A DNA stretch of 64,000 bases from Novosphingobium ovatum. GTDB taxonomy: Bacteria; Pseudomonadota; Alphaproteobacteria; Sphingomonadales; Sphingomonadaceae. Below, one piece after another: positions 38,502 through 47,585 of this stretch. Position numbers and translations under genes: made by a program. The stretch covers positions 1 to 64,000 of the forward strand of contig NZ_JAAAPO010000004.1 in the NCBI RefSeq assembly GCF_009909235.1. Direction: 5' to 3'. The notes under the pieces are model-generated. The model searched no databases, had not been told where the DNA came from, and saw only the letters and a program-made list of their open reading frames with translations. Every line of letters begins with the position of its first letter. Positions within the stretch are counted from its first letter, which is position 1.

Positions 38502-40094
38502 TCAATCCAGCGCAACCACCACAACGGCCTTGGCCGGAATGTTCAGTACCAGTTTGCCTTTGACGATCCGCCCGCCAGTATAGGCGGCAGGCGCGATCGC
38601 TTCGGGCGTGCCGGGCACATTGTGCGCGTCCAGCTTGGCGGCGGTCAAAACCTGCCCGCTCACCTTGCGTGCCTTCAGCGCGCCCAGATCCAGCGCCAGC
38701 GTATAGCCGTGGTCCTTGTCGGCATTGGCCACGGCAACATGCGTACGACCATCCTTGGCCTTGGCGGCGCTGACGCTGAACGCGGGGAAGCTGCCGCTTT
38801 CGGCCTTCAGCATGGGAGCGCTGACCTGCACCGGCAGGAAGGTGGCGTCCTGAAACGGCAGATACATGGCAAAGGTGTAATATGTCGGCGTCTTGGCCAG
38901 CTTTGCGCCGTCCGTCAGCAGCATGGCCTGCAACACATTCACCGCCTGCGCGATATTGGCCATGCGTACGCGATCGGCATGGGCGTGGAAAATGTTGAGC
39001 GTGATCGCCGCCACCAGCGCATCGCGCAGCGTGTTCTGCTGATACAGGTGGCCCGGTTCAGTGCCCTTTTCCGTGGCGTACCACGTGCCCCATTCATCGA
39101 CATACAGGCCGATCCGCTTTTTCGGGTCAGCCTTGTCCATCACGGCGATATGGGCCTTGAGGATGTCTTCCATCCGTGCGGCCTGGAACAGGATCTCGTT
39201 CCAATGGGCATCGGGAAAGCCGGTGGCCATGGCGGTGTTGCGCTGTTCCCAATCGCCGTGCCAGACGGTGTAGTAATGCAGCGAGATCGCGTCCATCTGC
39301 GGGCCAGCGGCCTTCAGCACGGCTTCCATCCATGCGGTATCGCCATTGTTGGGGCCAGAGGCCACCCGCAGAGCGCTATTGTCGTTGTGCATGTGGAAGG
39401 TGGAGCCGTTCTTGTGAAAGAACGTGGCGAATTTGCGATATTCGTTGGCGAAATATTCGGGCGTCATGGCGCCGCCACAGCCCCATGCCTCGTTGCCGAT
39501 GCCGACAAAATCGACCTTGAACGGCGCGGCGCGGCCATTGGCGCGGCGTTCCTGCGCCAGGGCGTCATCCCCGCGCGAGGTGAGGTAGTTCATCCAGTCA
39601 CGCATCACTGCCGGCGTGGCAGTGGCCATGTTGATCGCGACATAGGTGTCAGCGCCAATCTGTTCGGCAAAATCGAAAAATTCGTGCGTACCAAACGCGT
39701 TGGTTTCCAGCCCGCCCCACCAGTCATTCTTGCGCGTGGGACGCTGGGCGCGCGGGCCGATGCCATCGCGCCAGTTGTAGATGTCGGCAAAGCAGCCGCC
39801 GGGCCAGCGCACCACCGGCACGCGGATCGCGCGCAGAGCATCGACCACATCGCGGCGCACACCGCGCGTATTGGGGATGGGGCTGTCCGGGCCGACCCAG
39901 ATGCCGTCATAGATGTCACGGCCCAGATGTTCGGCGAACTGTCCCTGAATATGGCGCGACAGGACGGGGCCGGGTTGGTCCACGGCAATGGTACCCGCGA
40001 TCGGGGCGGGCGCGCTTACCGGCGTTTGGGCAGAAGCAATTGATGAGGTGGCCAGCAGGGCGGCCATGGTCATCACTGAGACAAATCCACGCAT
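38502..40094 (-). CDS. Secreted alpha-L-arabinofuranosidase (GH51)
   Basis: A 530-residue glycoside hydrolase with signal peptide MRGFVSVMTMAALLATSSIA, cleaved after ASA. The catalytic (beta/alpha)8 barrel carries the acid/base Glu202 in FVGIGNEAWG and the nucleophile Glu334 in LYVDEWGTWYA. RWPGGCFADIYNWRDGIGPRAQRP is a GH51 hallmark. The C-terminal all-beta domain ends in AKAVVVVALD. GH51 enzymes release terminal alpha-L-arabinofuranose from arabinan, arabinoxylan or arabino-oligosaccharides; a signal peptide is less usual than a cytoplasmic location. It lies downstream of the TonB receptor on the same strand, separated by a rho-independent terminator, so expression may be partly uncoupled. 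Confidence 0.93.
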   Translation of the reverse strand: MRGFVSVMTMAALLATSSIASAQTPVSAPAPIAGTIAVDQPGPVLSRHIQGQFAEHLGRDIYDGIWVGPDSPIPNTRGVRRDVVDALRAIRVPVVRWPGGCFADIYNWRDGIGPRAQRPTRKNDWWGGLETNAFGTHEFFDFAEQIGADTYVAINMATATPAVMRDWMNYLTSRGDDALAQERRANGRAAPFKVDFVGIGNEAWGCGGAMTPEYFANEYRKFATFFHKNGSTFHMHNDNSALRVASGPNNGDTAWMEAVLKAAGPQMDAISLHYYTVWHGDWEQRNTAMATGFPDAHWNEILFQAARMEDILKAHIAVMDKADPKKRIGLYVDEWGTWYATEKGTEPGHLYQQNTLRDALVAAITLNIFHAHADRVRMANIAQAVNVLQAMLLTDGAKLAKTPTYYTFAMYLPFQDATFLPVQVSAPMLKAESGSFPAFSVSAAKAKDGRTHVAVANADKDHGYTLALDLGALKARKVSGQVLTAAKLDAHNVPGTPEAIAPAAYTGGRIVKGKLVLNIPAKAVVVVALD

Positions 40095-40162
40095 GTGCTT
40101 TTCTCCGTCTGGCCACATCCGCCCGGACTGATGCTTGGCCCGGTATCGTGGCGGCAGGCGCC

Positions 40163-40207
40163 AAAAAAAGAGGGCGGGCAAAGTGTGTTCGACACTCTAC
40201 CCGCCCT
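40163..40207 (-). terminator. Rho-independent terminator of the arabinose TonB receptor
   Basis: On the minus strand, stem AGGGCGGG / CCCGCCCT (40200-40207 with 40171-40178) is followed by seven T (40163-40169). It lies 42 bases after the receptor stop and before the GH51 gene. Confidence 0.88.
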
Positions 40208-40248
40208 GTCAATTTATGCCGACATTGGAATTATCGGCAGGGAGGACA

Positions 40249-42495
40249 TCAGAACTTGTAGCCGGTGCGGATGCCGTAGGTGCGCGGCTCCTGGAAGGTC
40301 ACCGTTGCCGCGATACCCGACGAGGCCGAAGCCACGGTGATCGCGTTTTCGATGTTCTTCACAAAGCCCTGAACGTACCAGCGGTTGCCGTTCGCCTTGT
40401 AGCTGACGTTCAGGTCGGTCTTGGTGTAACCGGGCTGACGGAACAGCAGCAGATACGACAGGTCCTGCATGTAATAGGCGCTCGACAGCTTGGTCGCGAC
40501 GCCCGCTTCGATCGAGGCGCCATTGGCCAGCGGCAGCGTGTGGGTATAGCCCAGCGTGCTGGTCCACTTGGGCGCCTGATCCAGCGGCATGCCGGCAAAG
40601 TTGCGGCTCTGGCCCGATGCCAGCGCGGGGAAGAAGCTGCTGTAGCGCGCGTTGGTGTAGTTCAGCGAGGCGTTGAACTGACCACCGGCCCAGGGCGAGA
40701 ACGACACGTCGGTTTCGACGCCATCGACCTTTGCCGTGCCCGCGTTCTGGATCAGCAGTTGCGGCGCGTTGTTGACGGTGATCGCCTGGCTCAGCTGCAT
40801 GTTGCTGTAGTCATAGTGGAACAGCGAGGCGTTGAAACGCACCTTGCCGTTCAGCAGCTTGAACTTGATGCCTGCTTCATACGCGGTCAGCGTTTCGGGG
40901 GCATAGTACAGCTGGCTTTCGTTCAGGCCACAGCCGGTGCCCTGACCGGTGATGCAGCCATCGTTGAAGCCGCCGGCCTTGTACCCGGTCGAGACGCTGG
41001 CATAGGCCAGACCCAGACCCGGCACGTCATAGTCCAGGCCAACCTTCCACGTCACCTTTTCAAACGAGCGCGCGGCCACGTTCAGGTTCAGCACGCAGGT
41101 GGTGGCGCCGCAATACGAGCTGGCGGCGGTCGGGAAGTACAGCACCGTCTTGCCATCGCGGCTCTTGTCGTCGTGGGTAAAGCGGATGCCGCCCGTCAGG
41201 TGCAGTTCGCTGGTGACGTCATAGGTCAGCTGGGCAAAGGCAGCCTTCGAGGTCGCCTTGACCGGGCCCTGCGGGAAGGAATAGCCGATCGCGTTGGCCG
41301 AGATCAGCGAGGCCAGCGGATTGCCCAGATTGTACTCGAGGGTGGTTTCCTCGTTGAAGTAATAGGCGCCGACCTGGCCATGCAGCGGCAGACCGCGGCC
41401 AAAGGCCACACGCACTTCCTGCGAGACCTGCTTGAACTTGCCGTTGAACACCGCCGGGTTCTGCAACACGCCGAACAGCAGCAGTTCACGCACGTCCGCG
41501 CGGTCGGTCTTGCGATACGAACCGACATAGGTGACATCGACGCGATCGGTCAGCGGATAGCTGAATTCGCCCATGATGCCGTAGTTCTTGTTGTTCTTCG
41601 CGCTGGGGTTGGCCAGCTTGTAGCCCAGCGCCGCATAGTCAGCCGCCGAACGGTTCAAGAAGGTCGGGTCAACGCCGATCGTGTTGATGTTGCTGTAGAA
41701 GTTGGCCAGCGTGACCTGATTCAACAGCGACCCCTTTTGCTGCGAATAGTCGGCGCGGATGACAAACTTCAGCTTGCCCAGATCGCCGCCGAACGACAGG
41801 CGGCTGGAGAACACGTTGCGATAGGCGCCCGTGGCATAGATCGCGCCGCTGGGCTGGGTGATGGTGCTGTCCATGCGGTCATAGTTGGCCGCAAAGCGCA
41901 GGCCCAGACCATTGCCAAAGCCATAGTTCAGCATGCCCGTCAGGTTGACTGCATCGTAGTTGCCATACTTGGCATCAAACGAGCCTTCGAACTTGTCCTT
42001 GGGGCGGGCGGTGATGATGTTGACCAGACCGGCGGTGGTGTTGCGGCCATACAGCGTGCCTTGCGGACCACGCAGCACTTCGACGCGCTCGACGTCAAAG
42101 AAGCTGCCCTGCTGGTCGGCGGGACGGGCGATGTAGATGCCGTCCATCAGGAACGCGGCCGAAGGGTCGCCCTTTTCGGTGCCATCGGTGCTGGTCACGC
42201 CGCGGATCGAGATGCGCACAGCGTCGCCATTTTCGGTGATCGCCAGGTTGGGGACCACAGCGGCCAGCGAACGCGCATCCTGCACGCCCGAATTGCGCAG
42301 GCCTTCGGCGCTGATCGCGGTCATGGCGATCGGCGTCTTGGACAGCATGGTCGACTGACGCGTGGCGGTAACGACGATATCGCCGCTGTTGACGGCCGGC
42401 TCGGCGGCGGGTTGGGCGGGGGCTTCCTGGGCGAAAGCGGGCGCGGCAATAAAGGCGAGAACCGCAGCGGTTCCCACCATCAGGTGTGATTTCAT
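40249..42495 (-). CDS. TonB-dependent receptor of the arabinose locus
   Basis: A 748-residue outer-membrane transporter. The signal peptide begins MKSHLMVGTAAVLAFIAA and is cleaved after AFA. The TonB-box-like GDIVVTATRQ follows, then the plug domain (about 50-160, with EVLRGPQGTLYGRNTTAGLVNIIT) and a beta-barrel ending in YGIRTGYKF. There is no STN domain. Start at 42495 has GGAGAGG upstream; an upstream in-frame extension is non-family. Placement between a secreted arabinofuranosidase and a secreted GH42 enzyme implies uptake of arabino-oligosaccharides; this is inferred from context. A candidate regulator site lies 113 bases upstream. Confidence 0.92.
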   Translation of the reverse strand: MKSHLMVGTAAVLAFIAAPAFAQEAPAQPAAEPAVNSGDIVVTATRQSTMLSKTPIAMTAISAEGLRNSGVQDARSLAAVVPNLAITENGDAVRISIRGVTSTDGTEKGDPSAAFLMDGIYIARPADQQGSFFDVERVEVLRGPQGTLYGRNTTAGLVNIITARPKDKFEGSFDAKYGNYDAVNLTGMLNYGFGNGLGLRFAANYDRMDSTITQPSGAIYATGAYRNVFSSRLSFGGDLGKLKFVIRADYSQQKGSLLNQVTLANFYSNINTIGVDPTFLNRSAADYAALGYKLANPSAKNNKNYGIMGEFSYPLTDRVDVTYVGSYRKTDRADVRELLLFGVLQNPAVFNGKFKQVSQEVRVAFGRGLPLHGQVGAYYFNEETTLEYNLGNPLASLISANAIGYSFPQGPVKATSKAAFAQLTYDVTSELHLTGGIRFTHDDKSRDGKTVLYFPTAASSYCGATTCVLNLNVAARSFEKVTWKVGLDYDVPGLGLAYASVSTGYKAGGFNDGCITGQGTGCGLNESQLYYAPETLTAYEAGIKFKLLNGKVRFNASLFHYDYSNMQLSQAITVNNAPQLLIQNAGTAKVDGVETDVSFSPWAGGQFNASLNYTNARYSSFFPALASGQSRNFAGMPLDQAPKWTSTLGYTHTLPLANGASIEAGVATKLSSAYYMQDLSYLLLFRQPGYTKTDLNVSYKANGNRWYVQGFVKNIENAITVASASSGIAATVTFQEPRTYGIRTGYKF

Positions 42496-42607
42496 GATAT
42501 GCCTCTCCATCGAGGTTTGCTGGTTGCTTTGGCGGGCAGAGATGCCGCCGTGTGTGATGGCGGCCCGGTGGCATTTTTCTGTCAGCGTTGTCAATGTGAG
42601 GTGGGTA

Positions 42608-42618
42608 AAGTTGGACTA
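42608..42618 (-). promoter_or_regulatory. Candidate GntR operator upstream of the TonB receptor
   Basis: Read on the minus strand the site is TAGTCCAACTT. It fits the FadR-subfamily pattern TNGTNNNACNA except for the last base. It lies in the 301-base divergent gap between the receptor and GH42 genes, in an AT-rich patch that continues AATTAAAG on the plus strand, as does the site at 48790. Confidence 0.5.
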
Positions 42619-42736
42619 ATTAAAGGTTGATTTTTCGGCCAGTGTTGCGCAAACGGCACAGGTTTCCGGCTCGGTCAGCCGAAATATACTGAAATATGGG
42701 CGTTAAATGCCTGAAATGCCGGCCCAGCGGATGGGT

Positions 42737-42780
42737 TTGGGAGTAATCCGGAAACTGGTACTTTAGCTTTAGTTTGTCAA
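42737..42780 (+). promoter_or_regulatory. Promoter and candidate operator of the GH42 gene
   Basis: A -35-like TTGGGA (42737-42742), 16-base spacer and -10-like TACTTT (42759-42764) lie before the gene. The 11-mer TAGTTTGTCAA (42770-42780) overlaps the expected transcription start and matches TNGTNNNACNA except for one T in place of A. The remaining part of this 301-base gap (42496-42736) holds a GCCGCC/GGCGGC hairpin at 42544-42564 in the receptor leader and no gene. Confidence 0.45.
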
Positions 42781-42796
42781 AAAGAAGAGGGTGCCC

Positions 42797-44920
42797 ATGT
42801 CGAACCAGTGCAGGATCTTGGCCGCGTCGGCTGTATTTTTGGCTTCTTTGTCAATACCTTCAGCAATCATCGCAAAAACGCAGGCGGTAACGCCAACGCT
42901 GCCCGACCGCATCCTGTTCGGTGCGGCCTATTATGACGAATATGCTCCCGCCGACCGGCTGGAGCAGGACGTCGCGATGATGAAGGCGGCCCATATCACC
43001 GTGGTGCGCATCGCCGAATCCACCTGGGGCACGATGGAAACCGCGCCTGGCGTTTTTGACTTTCACCATATCGATCGCGTGTTGGCCGCCATGCACAAGG
43101 CCGGGATCAAGGTGATCATCGGCACACCCACCTATGCCATCCCGACATGGCTGGCCAATCAGCACCCCGATGTGCTGGCGATCACACCGCAAGGGCCGTA
43201 CACCTATGGCCGCCGTCAGAACATGGACATCACCAATCCGGCCTTTCGTCAGGCGGCTGAGCGCGCGATCGTCGCGCTGGTCTCGCATGTCAAAGACCAC
43301 CCGGCGGTGATCGGCTATCAACTGGACAACGAGACCAAGGCATATGGCACCAGCGGCCCGAATGTGCAGGCGGCCTTTGTTGCCCATATGCAGCGCCGGT
43401 TCAAAGGCGATCTCAACGCGCTGAACGCGGCTTTTGGGCTGAATTACTGGTCCAACCGGATCAACCGCTGGGAGGATTTCCCCTCCACCAACGGGTCGAT
43501 CAACGCCAGCCTGTCGGGCGCCTTTGCCGCGTTTCAGCGCGATCTGGTCAGCCAATATCTGGCGTGGCAGGCCGATTTGGTGCGTGCCCATGCCCGCAAG
43601 GATCAGTTCCTGACGCAAAATTTCGATTTCGAATGGCGCGGCTATTCCTATGGCGTCCAGCCCGATGTGAACCATTGGCAGGCCGCCCGGGCGCTGGATG
43701 TGGCCGGGGTGGATATCTATCATCCGGGGCAGGACAAGCTGACCGGCGCCGAAATCGCCATGGGCGGCGATCTGGCCCGATCGATCAAGGGCGGGCAGAA
43801 CTATCTGGTGATGGAAACCACCGCGCAGGGCTTTCCTGAATGGACGCCCTATCCGGGGCAGTTGCGCCTACAGGCCTATGCGCATCTGGCATCGGGGGCC
43901 AATATGGTGGCCTATTGGCATTGGGGCACGACCGCCCATGCGGCCGAAACCTATTGGCGGGGGCTGTTGTCGCAGGATTTTCAGCCCAACGCCACCTATC
44001 GCGAGGCAGCGACCATCGGCGCTGATCTGGCGCGTCTGGGGCCAAAGCTGGCCAATATGACCAAAGCGAACAAGGTGGCGATCTATGTCAGCAACACCGC
44101 TCTGACCGCCTTTGACAGCTTCAAGCCGCAGGCCGAGGGGCGCGCCATCGGTTACAACGATGTGATGCGCGCCTATTACGATGCGCTGTATCGCCAGAAT
44201 GTCGAGGTCGACTTTATCACACCCGACAACGCGGCCGATTTGTCGCGGTACAAGCTGGTGGTGGTGCCCGCCTTGTACGCGGCCAGTAACGCGGACATCG
44301 ACCGGCTGAACGATTACGCCAAGGCGGGCGGGCATGTGCTCTATACCTTCAAAAGCGGTTTCGCCGATGAAAACACCGCCGTGCGCTATGCCGATCAGCC
44401 GGGACGCATCGCGGCCGCCGCGGGCATTCGCTATCAGCAATTTGCCGCGCCTGTGGGGGTGACCTTGGATGGCGATCCGTTCAAGGTCGGCGAAAAGGCC
44501 AATGCCGTGCGGTGGTGGATGGAATTTGTCGAACCCACCACGGCGCAGGTCGTCGCGCGCTACAAGCATCCGTCCTGGCCGTCCTATGCCGCGATTACCC
44601 GCAATGGGTGGGGGCGTGGTCAGGTGACCTATGTCGGCTTCATGCCCAGCGACGAGGTGTTGGGCGCTTTGCTGCAAGAGGAGGTGCGGCAGGCCGGGGC
44701 CGAGAGCGGCGAGACGGTGCGCTATCCGTTGATCGTGCGCAAAGGGCGACTGACCAATGGGCACAACGTCCGCTATGTGTTGAACTATTCGGCCAATAGC
44801 GCCATCTATGACGCGCCAGCGGCTGGTCAGGATCTGTTGACCCAGCAAAAGGTGGGCGCCGGGCAAAAGCTGGCGCTGACCGCGTGGGGCGTGCGCATTC
44901 TGGAAGAGGATGGGCATTGA
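42797..44920 (+). CDS. Secreted GH42 glycosidase (beta-galactosidase family)
   Basis: A 707-residue enzyme with an N-terminal signal peptide (MSNQCRILAASAVFLASLS; likely cut near AIIAK). The GH42 barrel has FGAAYYDEYAP, the acid/base Glu179 in GYQLDNETKAYG and the nucleophile Glu340 in NYLVMETTAQGF. A central trimerisation/amidotransferase-like domain (PQAEGRAIGYNDVMRAYYDALYRQNVEVDFI) and a small C-terminal beta domain follow. GH42 enzymes cleave beta-galactosides, and some act on alpha-L-arabinopyranosides. In this locus an arabinogalactan-derived substrate is likely. The ATG at 42797 sits 6 bases after AAGAGG; GTG at 42791 is an alternative. Confidence 0.92.
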   Translation: MSNQCRILAASAVFLASLSIPSAIIAKTQAVTPTLPDRILFGAAYYDEYAPADRLEQDVAMMKAAHITVVRIAESTWGTMETAPGVFDFHHIDRVLAAMHKAGIKVIIGTPTYAIPTWLANQHPDVLAITPQGPYTYGRRQNMDITNPAFRQAAERAIVALVSHVKDHPAVIGYQLDNETKAYGTSGPNVQAAFVAHMQRRFKGDLNALNAAFGLNYWSNRINRWEDFPSTNGSINASLSGAFAAFQRDLVSQYLAWQADLVRAHARKDQFLTQNFDFEWRGYSYGVQPDVNHWQAARALDVAGVDIYHPGQDKLTGAEIAMGGDLARSIKGGQNYLVMETTAQGFPEWTPYPGQLRLQAYAHLASGANMVAYWHWGTTAHAAETYWRGLLSQDFQPNATYREAATIGADLARLGPKLANMTKANKVAIYVSNTALTAFDSFKPQAEGRAIGYNDVMRAYYDALYRQNVEVDFITPDNAADLSRYKLVVVPALYAASNADIDRLNDYAKAGGHVLYTFKSGFADENTAVRYADQPGRIAAAAGIRYQQFAAPVGVTLDGDPFKVGEKANAVRWWMEFVEPTTAQVVARYKHPSWPSYAAITRNGWGRGQVTYVGFMPSDEVLGALLQEEVRQAGAESGETVRYPLIVRKGRLTNGHNVRYVLNYSANSAIYDAPAAGQDLLTQQKVGAGQKLALTAWGVRILEEDGH

Positions 44921-44940
44921 TCCAGAGCGGCGCAGGCATG

Positions 44941-44960
44941 GCGATCCCCGATGGGATCGC
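44941..44960. repeat. Perfect inverted repeat between GH42 and GntR genes
   Basis: GCGATCCC / GGGATCGC with a 4-base spacer, 20 bases after the GH42 stop and 27 bases before the GntR start. It may be a hairpin or a protein-binding dyad. No T-tract follows. Confidence 0.5.
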
Positions 44961-44987
44961 GGCAAAAGGGGGCGTGCATGCAAGTAG

Positions 44988-45770
44988 GTGGCACTAGTGG
45001 ACGAGGCTGATGCGCCATCACTTGCTGTGGACGTGACACCCAAACGTGCGCCGCGCGGGACCGGCCGACGGTTGCAGGGCGCAATTGCCCATCGGCTGGG
45101 CACGGATATTGTGTCGGGCGTCTATGCGCCCGGCACAATCCTGTCGACCGAGGTGGAATTTGCCGAGGCGATGGATGTGTCACGCGGCGCTTTGCGCGAG
45201 GCGATGCAGGTGTTGAGCGCCAAGGGACTGGTGGAAAGCCGCCCCAAGACCGGCACGCGCGTTCTGCCGCGTGAAAGGTGGAACCTGCTGGACCCTGACG
45301 TGCTGGCATGGGCCTTTGCGGGCGAGCCGGACCCGGCGTTCGTACAGGGTATTTTTGAGCTGCGTTCGGTGGTGGAACCGGCCGCCGCGCGTTTTGCCGC
45401 GCAGCGACGGGATCGTGACGATTTGCGCCGCATGAAGGACGCCTTGTCGGCCATGCGCCGTCATACGCTGGCCACCGATGCGGGCCGCGCGGCCGACCGC
45501 GACTTTCACGATGCGGTGCTGCGCGCCACGCGCAATCCGGCCCTGATGGTGCTGTCGGCCAGCATTGGCGCGGCCGTGCATTGGACTACCCAATATAAAC
45601 AGCGCGCGCGCGCCTTGCCACGCAACCCCATCCCCGATCACGTGCGGGTGTATGACGCGATCGCGGCCAGTGATGGCGATGGCGCGGCCGCCGCGATGCG
45701 GGTGCTGGTGGATCTGGCGCTGGATGACACCGCCGCCTTGATGGAGCAGGCCCAGACCGATCCGGCCTGA
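44988..45770 (+). CDS. GntR-family (FadR subfamily) transcriptional regulator
   Basis: A 260-residue repressor-type protein. The N-terminal winged helix-turn-helix (about 22-92) includes ILSTEVEFAEAMDVSRGALREAMQVLSAKGLVESRPKTGTRVLP. The C-terminal FCD ligand-binding domain has the metal-binding pattern RDFHDAVLRATRNPAL and the helical bundle ending at DLALDDTAALM. Relatives such as DgoR regulate sugar-acid catabolism. Here the likely ligand is an arabinose acid intermediate, inferred from neighbours. Start could be GTG at 44988 or GTG at 44997, the latter having AGGTGG 5 bases upstream. It sits in the middle of the arabinose locus and is convergent to the dehydratase gene. Confidence 0.88.
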   Translation: MALVDEADAPSLAVDVTPKRAPRGTGRRLQGAIAHRLGTDIVSGVYAPGTILSTEVEFAEAMDVSRGALREAMQVLSAKGLVESRPKTGTRVLPRERWNLLDPDVLAWAFAGEPDPAFVQGIFELRSVVEPAAARFAAQRRDRDDLRRMKDALSAMRRHTLATDAGRAADRDFHDAVLRATRNPALMVLSASIGAAVHWTTQYKQRARALPRNPIPDHVRVYDAIAASDGDGAAAAMRVLVDLALDDTAALMEQAQTDPA

Positions 45771-45785
45771 GCCTGCTTCCGGGAA

Positions 45786-47576
45786 TTAATGGTTGTCGCG
45801 CGGCAGGCCCATGGTCTGGGCGATGCGCTGATATTTTTCCGCGCCTTCCAGAATGGCGCCCGAATTCATCTGCCCGACCAGCGCGCGCTGGATCTCCTGC
45901 CACGGCGTCTGGCTGGCCGGATAGGCATAGCCGCCCGCCTCGATCAGCGCCTTGCGACGGGTGTCGAGTTCGGCCTCGCTGATCAGGACATTGACCGTGC
46001 CCCGGCGCAGATCGATCCGCACCCGATCGCCCGTTTGCAACAGCGCCAGCCCACCATTGGCCGCCGCCTCGGGCGAGGCGTTCAGGATCGAGGGGCTGCC
46101 GCTGGTGCCCGACTGGCGCCCATCGCCCACACAGGGCAGCGCCGAGACGCCCTCGGTGATCAAATAGGCGGGCGGACGCATATTCACGACCTCTGCTGCG
46201 CCAGGATAGCCGATCGGGCCAGCCCCACGCATGAACAGCAGCGTTTCGGGCGTGATGCCGACCGCGGGATCATCGATGCGGGCGTGGTAATCCTCTGGCC
46301 CGTCAAACACCACCGCCGGGCCCTCGAAGGCTTCGGGATCGTTGGGGTTGGACAGGTAACGGGCGCGGAATTCCTCGGAAATCACGCTGGTCTTCATGAT
46401 CGCCGCGTCAAACAGATTGCCCGTCAGCACCAGAAAGCCGGCCTCTTCCTTGATCGGCTGGTGGAAGGGACGGATCACCTTCTCGTCCTCGATCGTGGCC
46501 GTGGCACAGTTTTCGCCCATGGTCTTGCCATTGACGGTCATCGCGCCTTCGCGGATCAGGCCCTGGCCCATCAATTGCGCGACCACCGCCGGCACACCGC
46601 CAGCGCGGTAATAGTCTTCGCCCAGATATTCGCCCGCCGGTTGCAGATTGACCAGCAGCGGGATCTTGTGGCCCACATCCTGCCAATCCTGCAACGGCAG
46701 GTCGACGCCGACATGGCGGGCAATCGCGGCCAGATGGATCGGGGCATTCGTGCTGCCCCCGATGGCCGAGTTCACCGCAATCGCATTGTGGAACGCATCC
46801 AGCGTCAGGATGTCCGAGGGCTTGAGATCCTCATGGACCATTTCCACGATGCGCCGCCCGGTGTGATAGGCGCATTCCTGCCGGTCGCGATAGGGCGCGG
46901 GGATTGCGGCGCTGCCGGGCAGCATCATGCCCAATGCCTCGGCAAGGCTGTTCATCGTCGAGGCCGTGCCCATCGTGTTGCAATAGCCCGTGCTGGGCGC
47001 GCTGGAGGCGACCAGCTTGATGAAGCCTTCGTCGTCGATTTCGCCCGCAGCCAGCATCTGGCGGCCCTTCCACACGATGGTGCCGCTGCCGGTGCGCTCG
47101 CCCTTGTGCCAACCGTTCAGCATTGGCCCGACCGACAGCGCGATCGCGGGAATGTTCACCGTGGCCGCCGCCATCAGCAGGGCGGGCGTGGTCTTGTCAC
47201 AGCCCGTCGTCAGCACCACGCCATCCAGCGGATAGCCAAAGATCGCCTCGACCAGCCCCAGATAGGCCAGATTGCGGTCGAGGCCAGCGGTGGGGCGCTT
47301 GCCCGTTTCCTGGATCGGATGCACCGGAAATTCCAGCGCGATCCCGCCCATTTCGCGGATGCCCTCGCGCAGGCGTTCGGCCAGCACCAGATGGTGGCGG
47401 TTGCACGGCGACAGGTCGCTGCCGGTCTGGGCGATGCCAATGATCGGGCGGCCAGAACGCAGCTCTTCCAGACTGATCCCGAAATTCAGATAGCGCTCCA
47501 GATAGAGCGAGGTCATGTCGATATTGTCGGGATTGTCGAACCAGGCGCGGCTGCGGAGTTTGGGTTTTTCGGTCAT
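45786..47576 (-). CDS. IlvD/Edd-family dehydratase, probable L-arabinonate dehydratase
   Basis: A 596-residue [Fe-S] dehydratase. Three Cys positions expected to bind the cluster are visible: Cys58 ([10 protein letters not shown]), Cys126 ([10 protein letters not shown]) and Cys199 ([10 protein letters not shown]). The order and spacing match sugar-acid dehydratases such as the Rhizobium arabinonate enzyme. The reaction is L-arabinonate to L-2-keto-3-deoxyarabinonate, the second enzymatic stage of the non-phosphorylative pathway. D-xylonate or other aldonate dehydratases share the fold, so specificity is inferred from the adjacent L-arabinose dehydrogenase. It lies 9 bases behind the periplasmic aldose epimerase gene, in the same operon. 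Confidence 0.87.
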   Translation of the reverse strand: MTEKPKLRSRAWFDNPDNIDMTSLYLERYLNFGISLEELRSGRPIIGIAQTGSDLSPCNRHHLVLAERLREGIREMGGIALEFPVHPIQETGKRPTAGLDRNLAYLGLVEAIFGYPLDGVVLTTGCDKTTPALLMAAATVNIPAIALSVGPMLNGWHKGERTGSGTIVWKGRQMLAAGEIDDEGFIKLVASSAPSTGYCNTMGTASTMNSLAEALGMMLPGSAAIPAPYRDRQECAYHTGRRIVEMVHEDLKPSDILTLDAFHNAIAVNSAIGGSTNAPIHLAAIARHVGVDLPLQDWQDVGHKIPLLVNLQPAGEYLGEDYYRAGGVPAVVAQLMGQGLIREGAMTVNGKTMGENCATATIEDEKVIRPFHQPIKEEAGFLVLTGNLFDAAIMKTSVISEEFRARYLSNPNDPEAFEGPAVVFDGPEDYHARIDDPAVGITPETLLFMRGAGPIGYPGAAEVVNMRPPAYLITEGVSALPCVGDGRQSGTSGSPSILNASPEAAANGGLALLQTGDRVRIDLRRGTVNVLISEAELDTRRKALIEAGGYAYPASQTPWQEIQRALVGQMNSGAILEGAEKYQRIAQTMGLPRDNH

Positions 47577-47585
47577 GACGCTTTC

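Noticed and set aside
42544..42564. Riboswitch in the leader of the TonB receptor
   Set aside because: Only a simple GCCGCC/GGCGGC hairpin is present; no known riboswitch core can be recognised.
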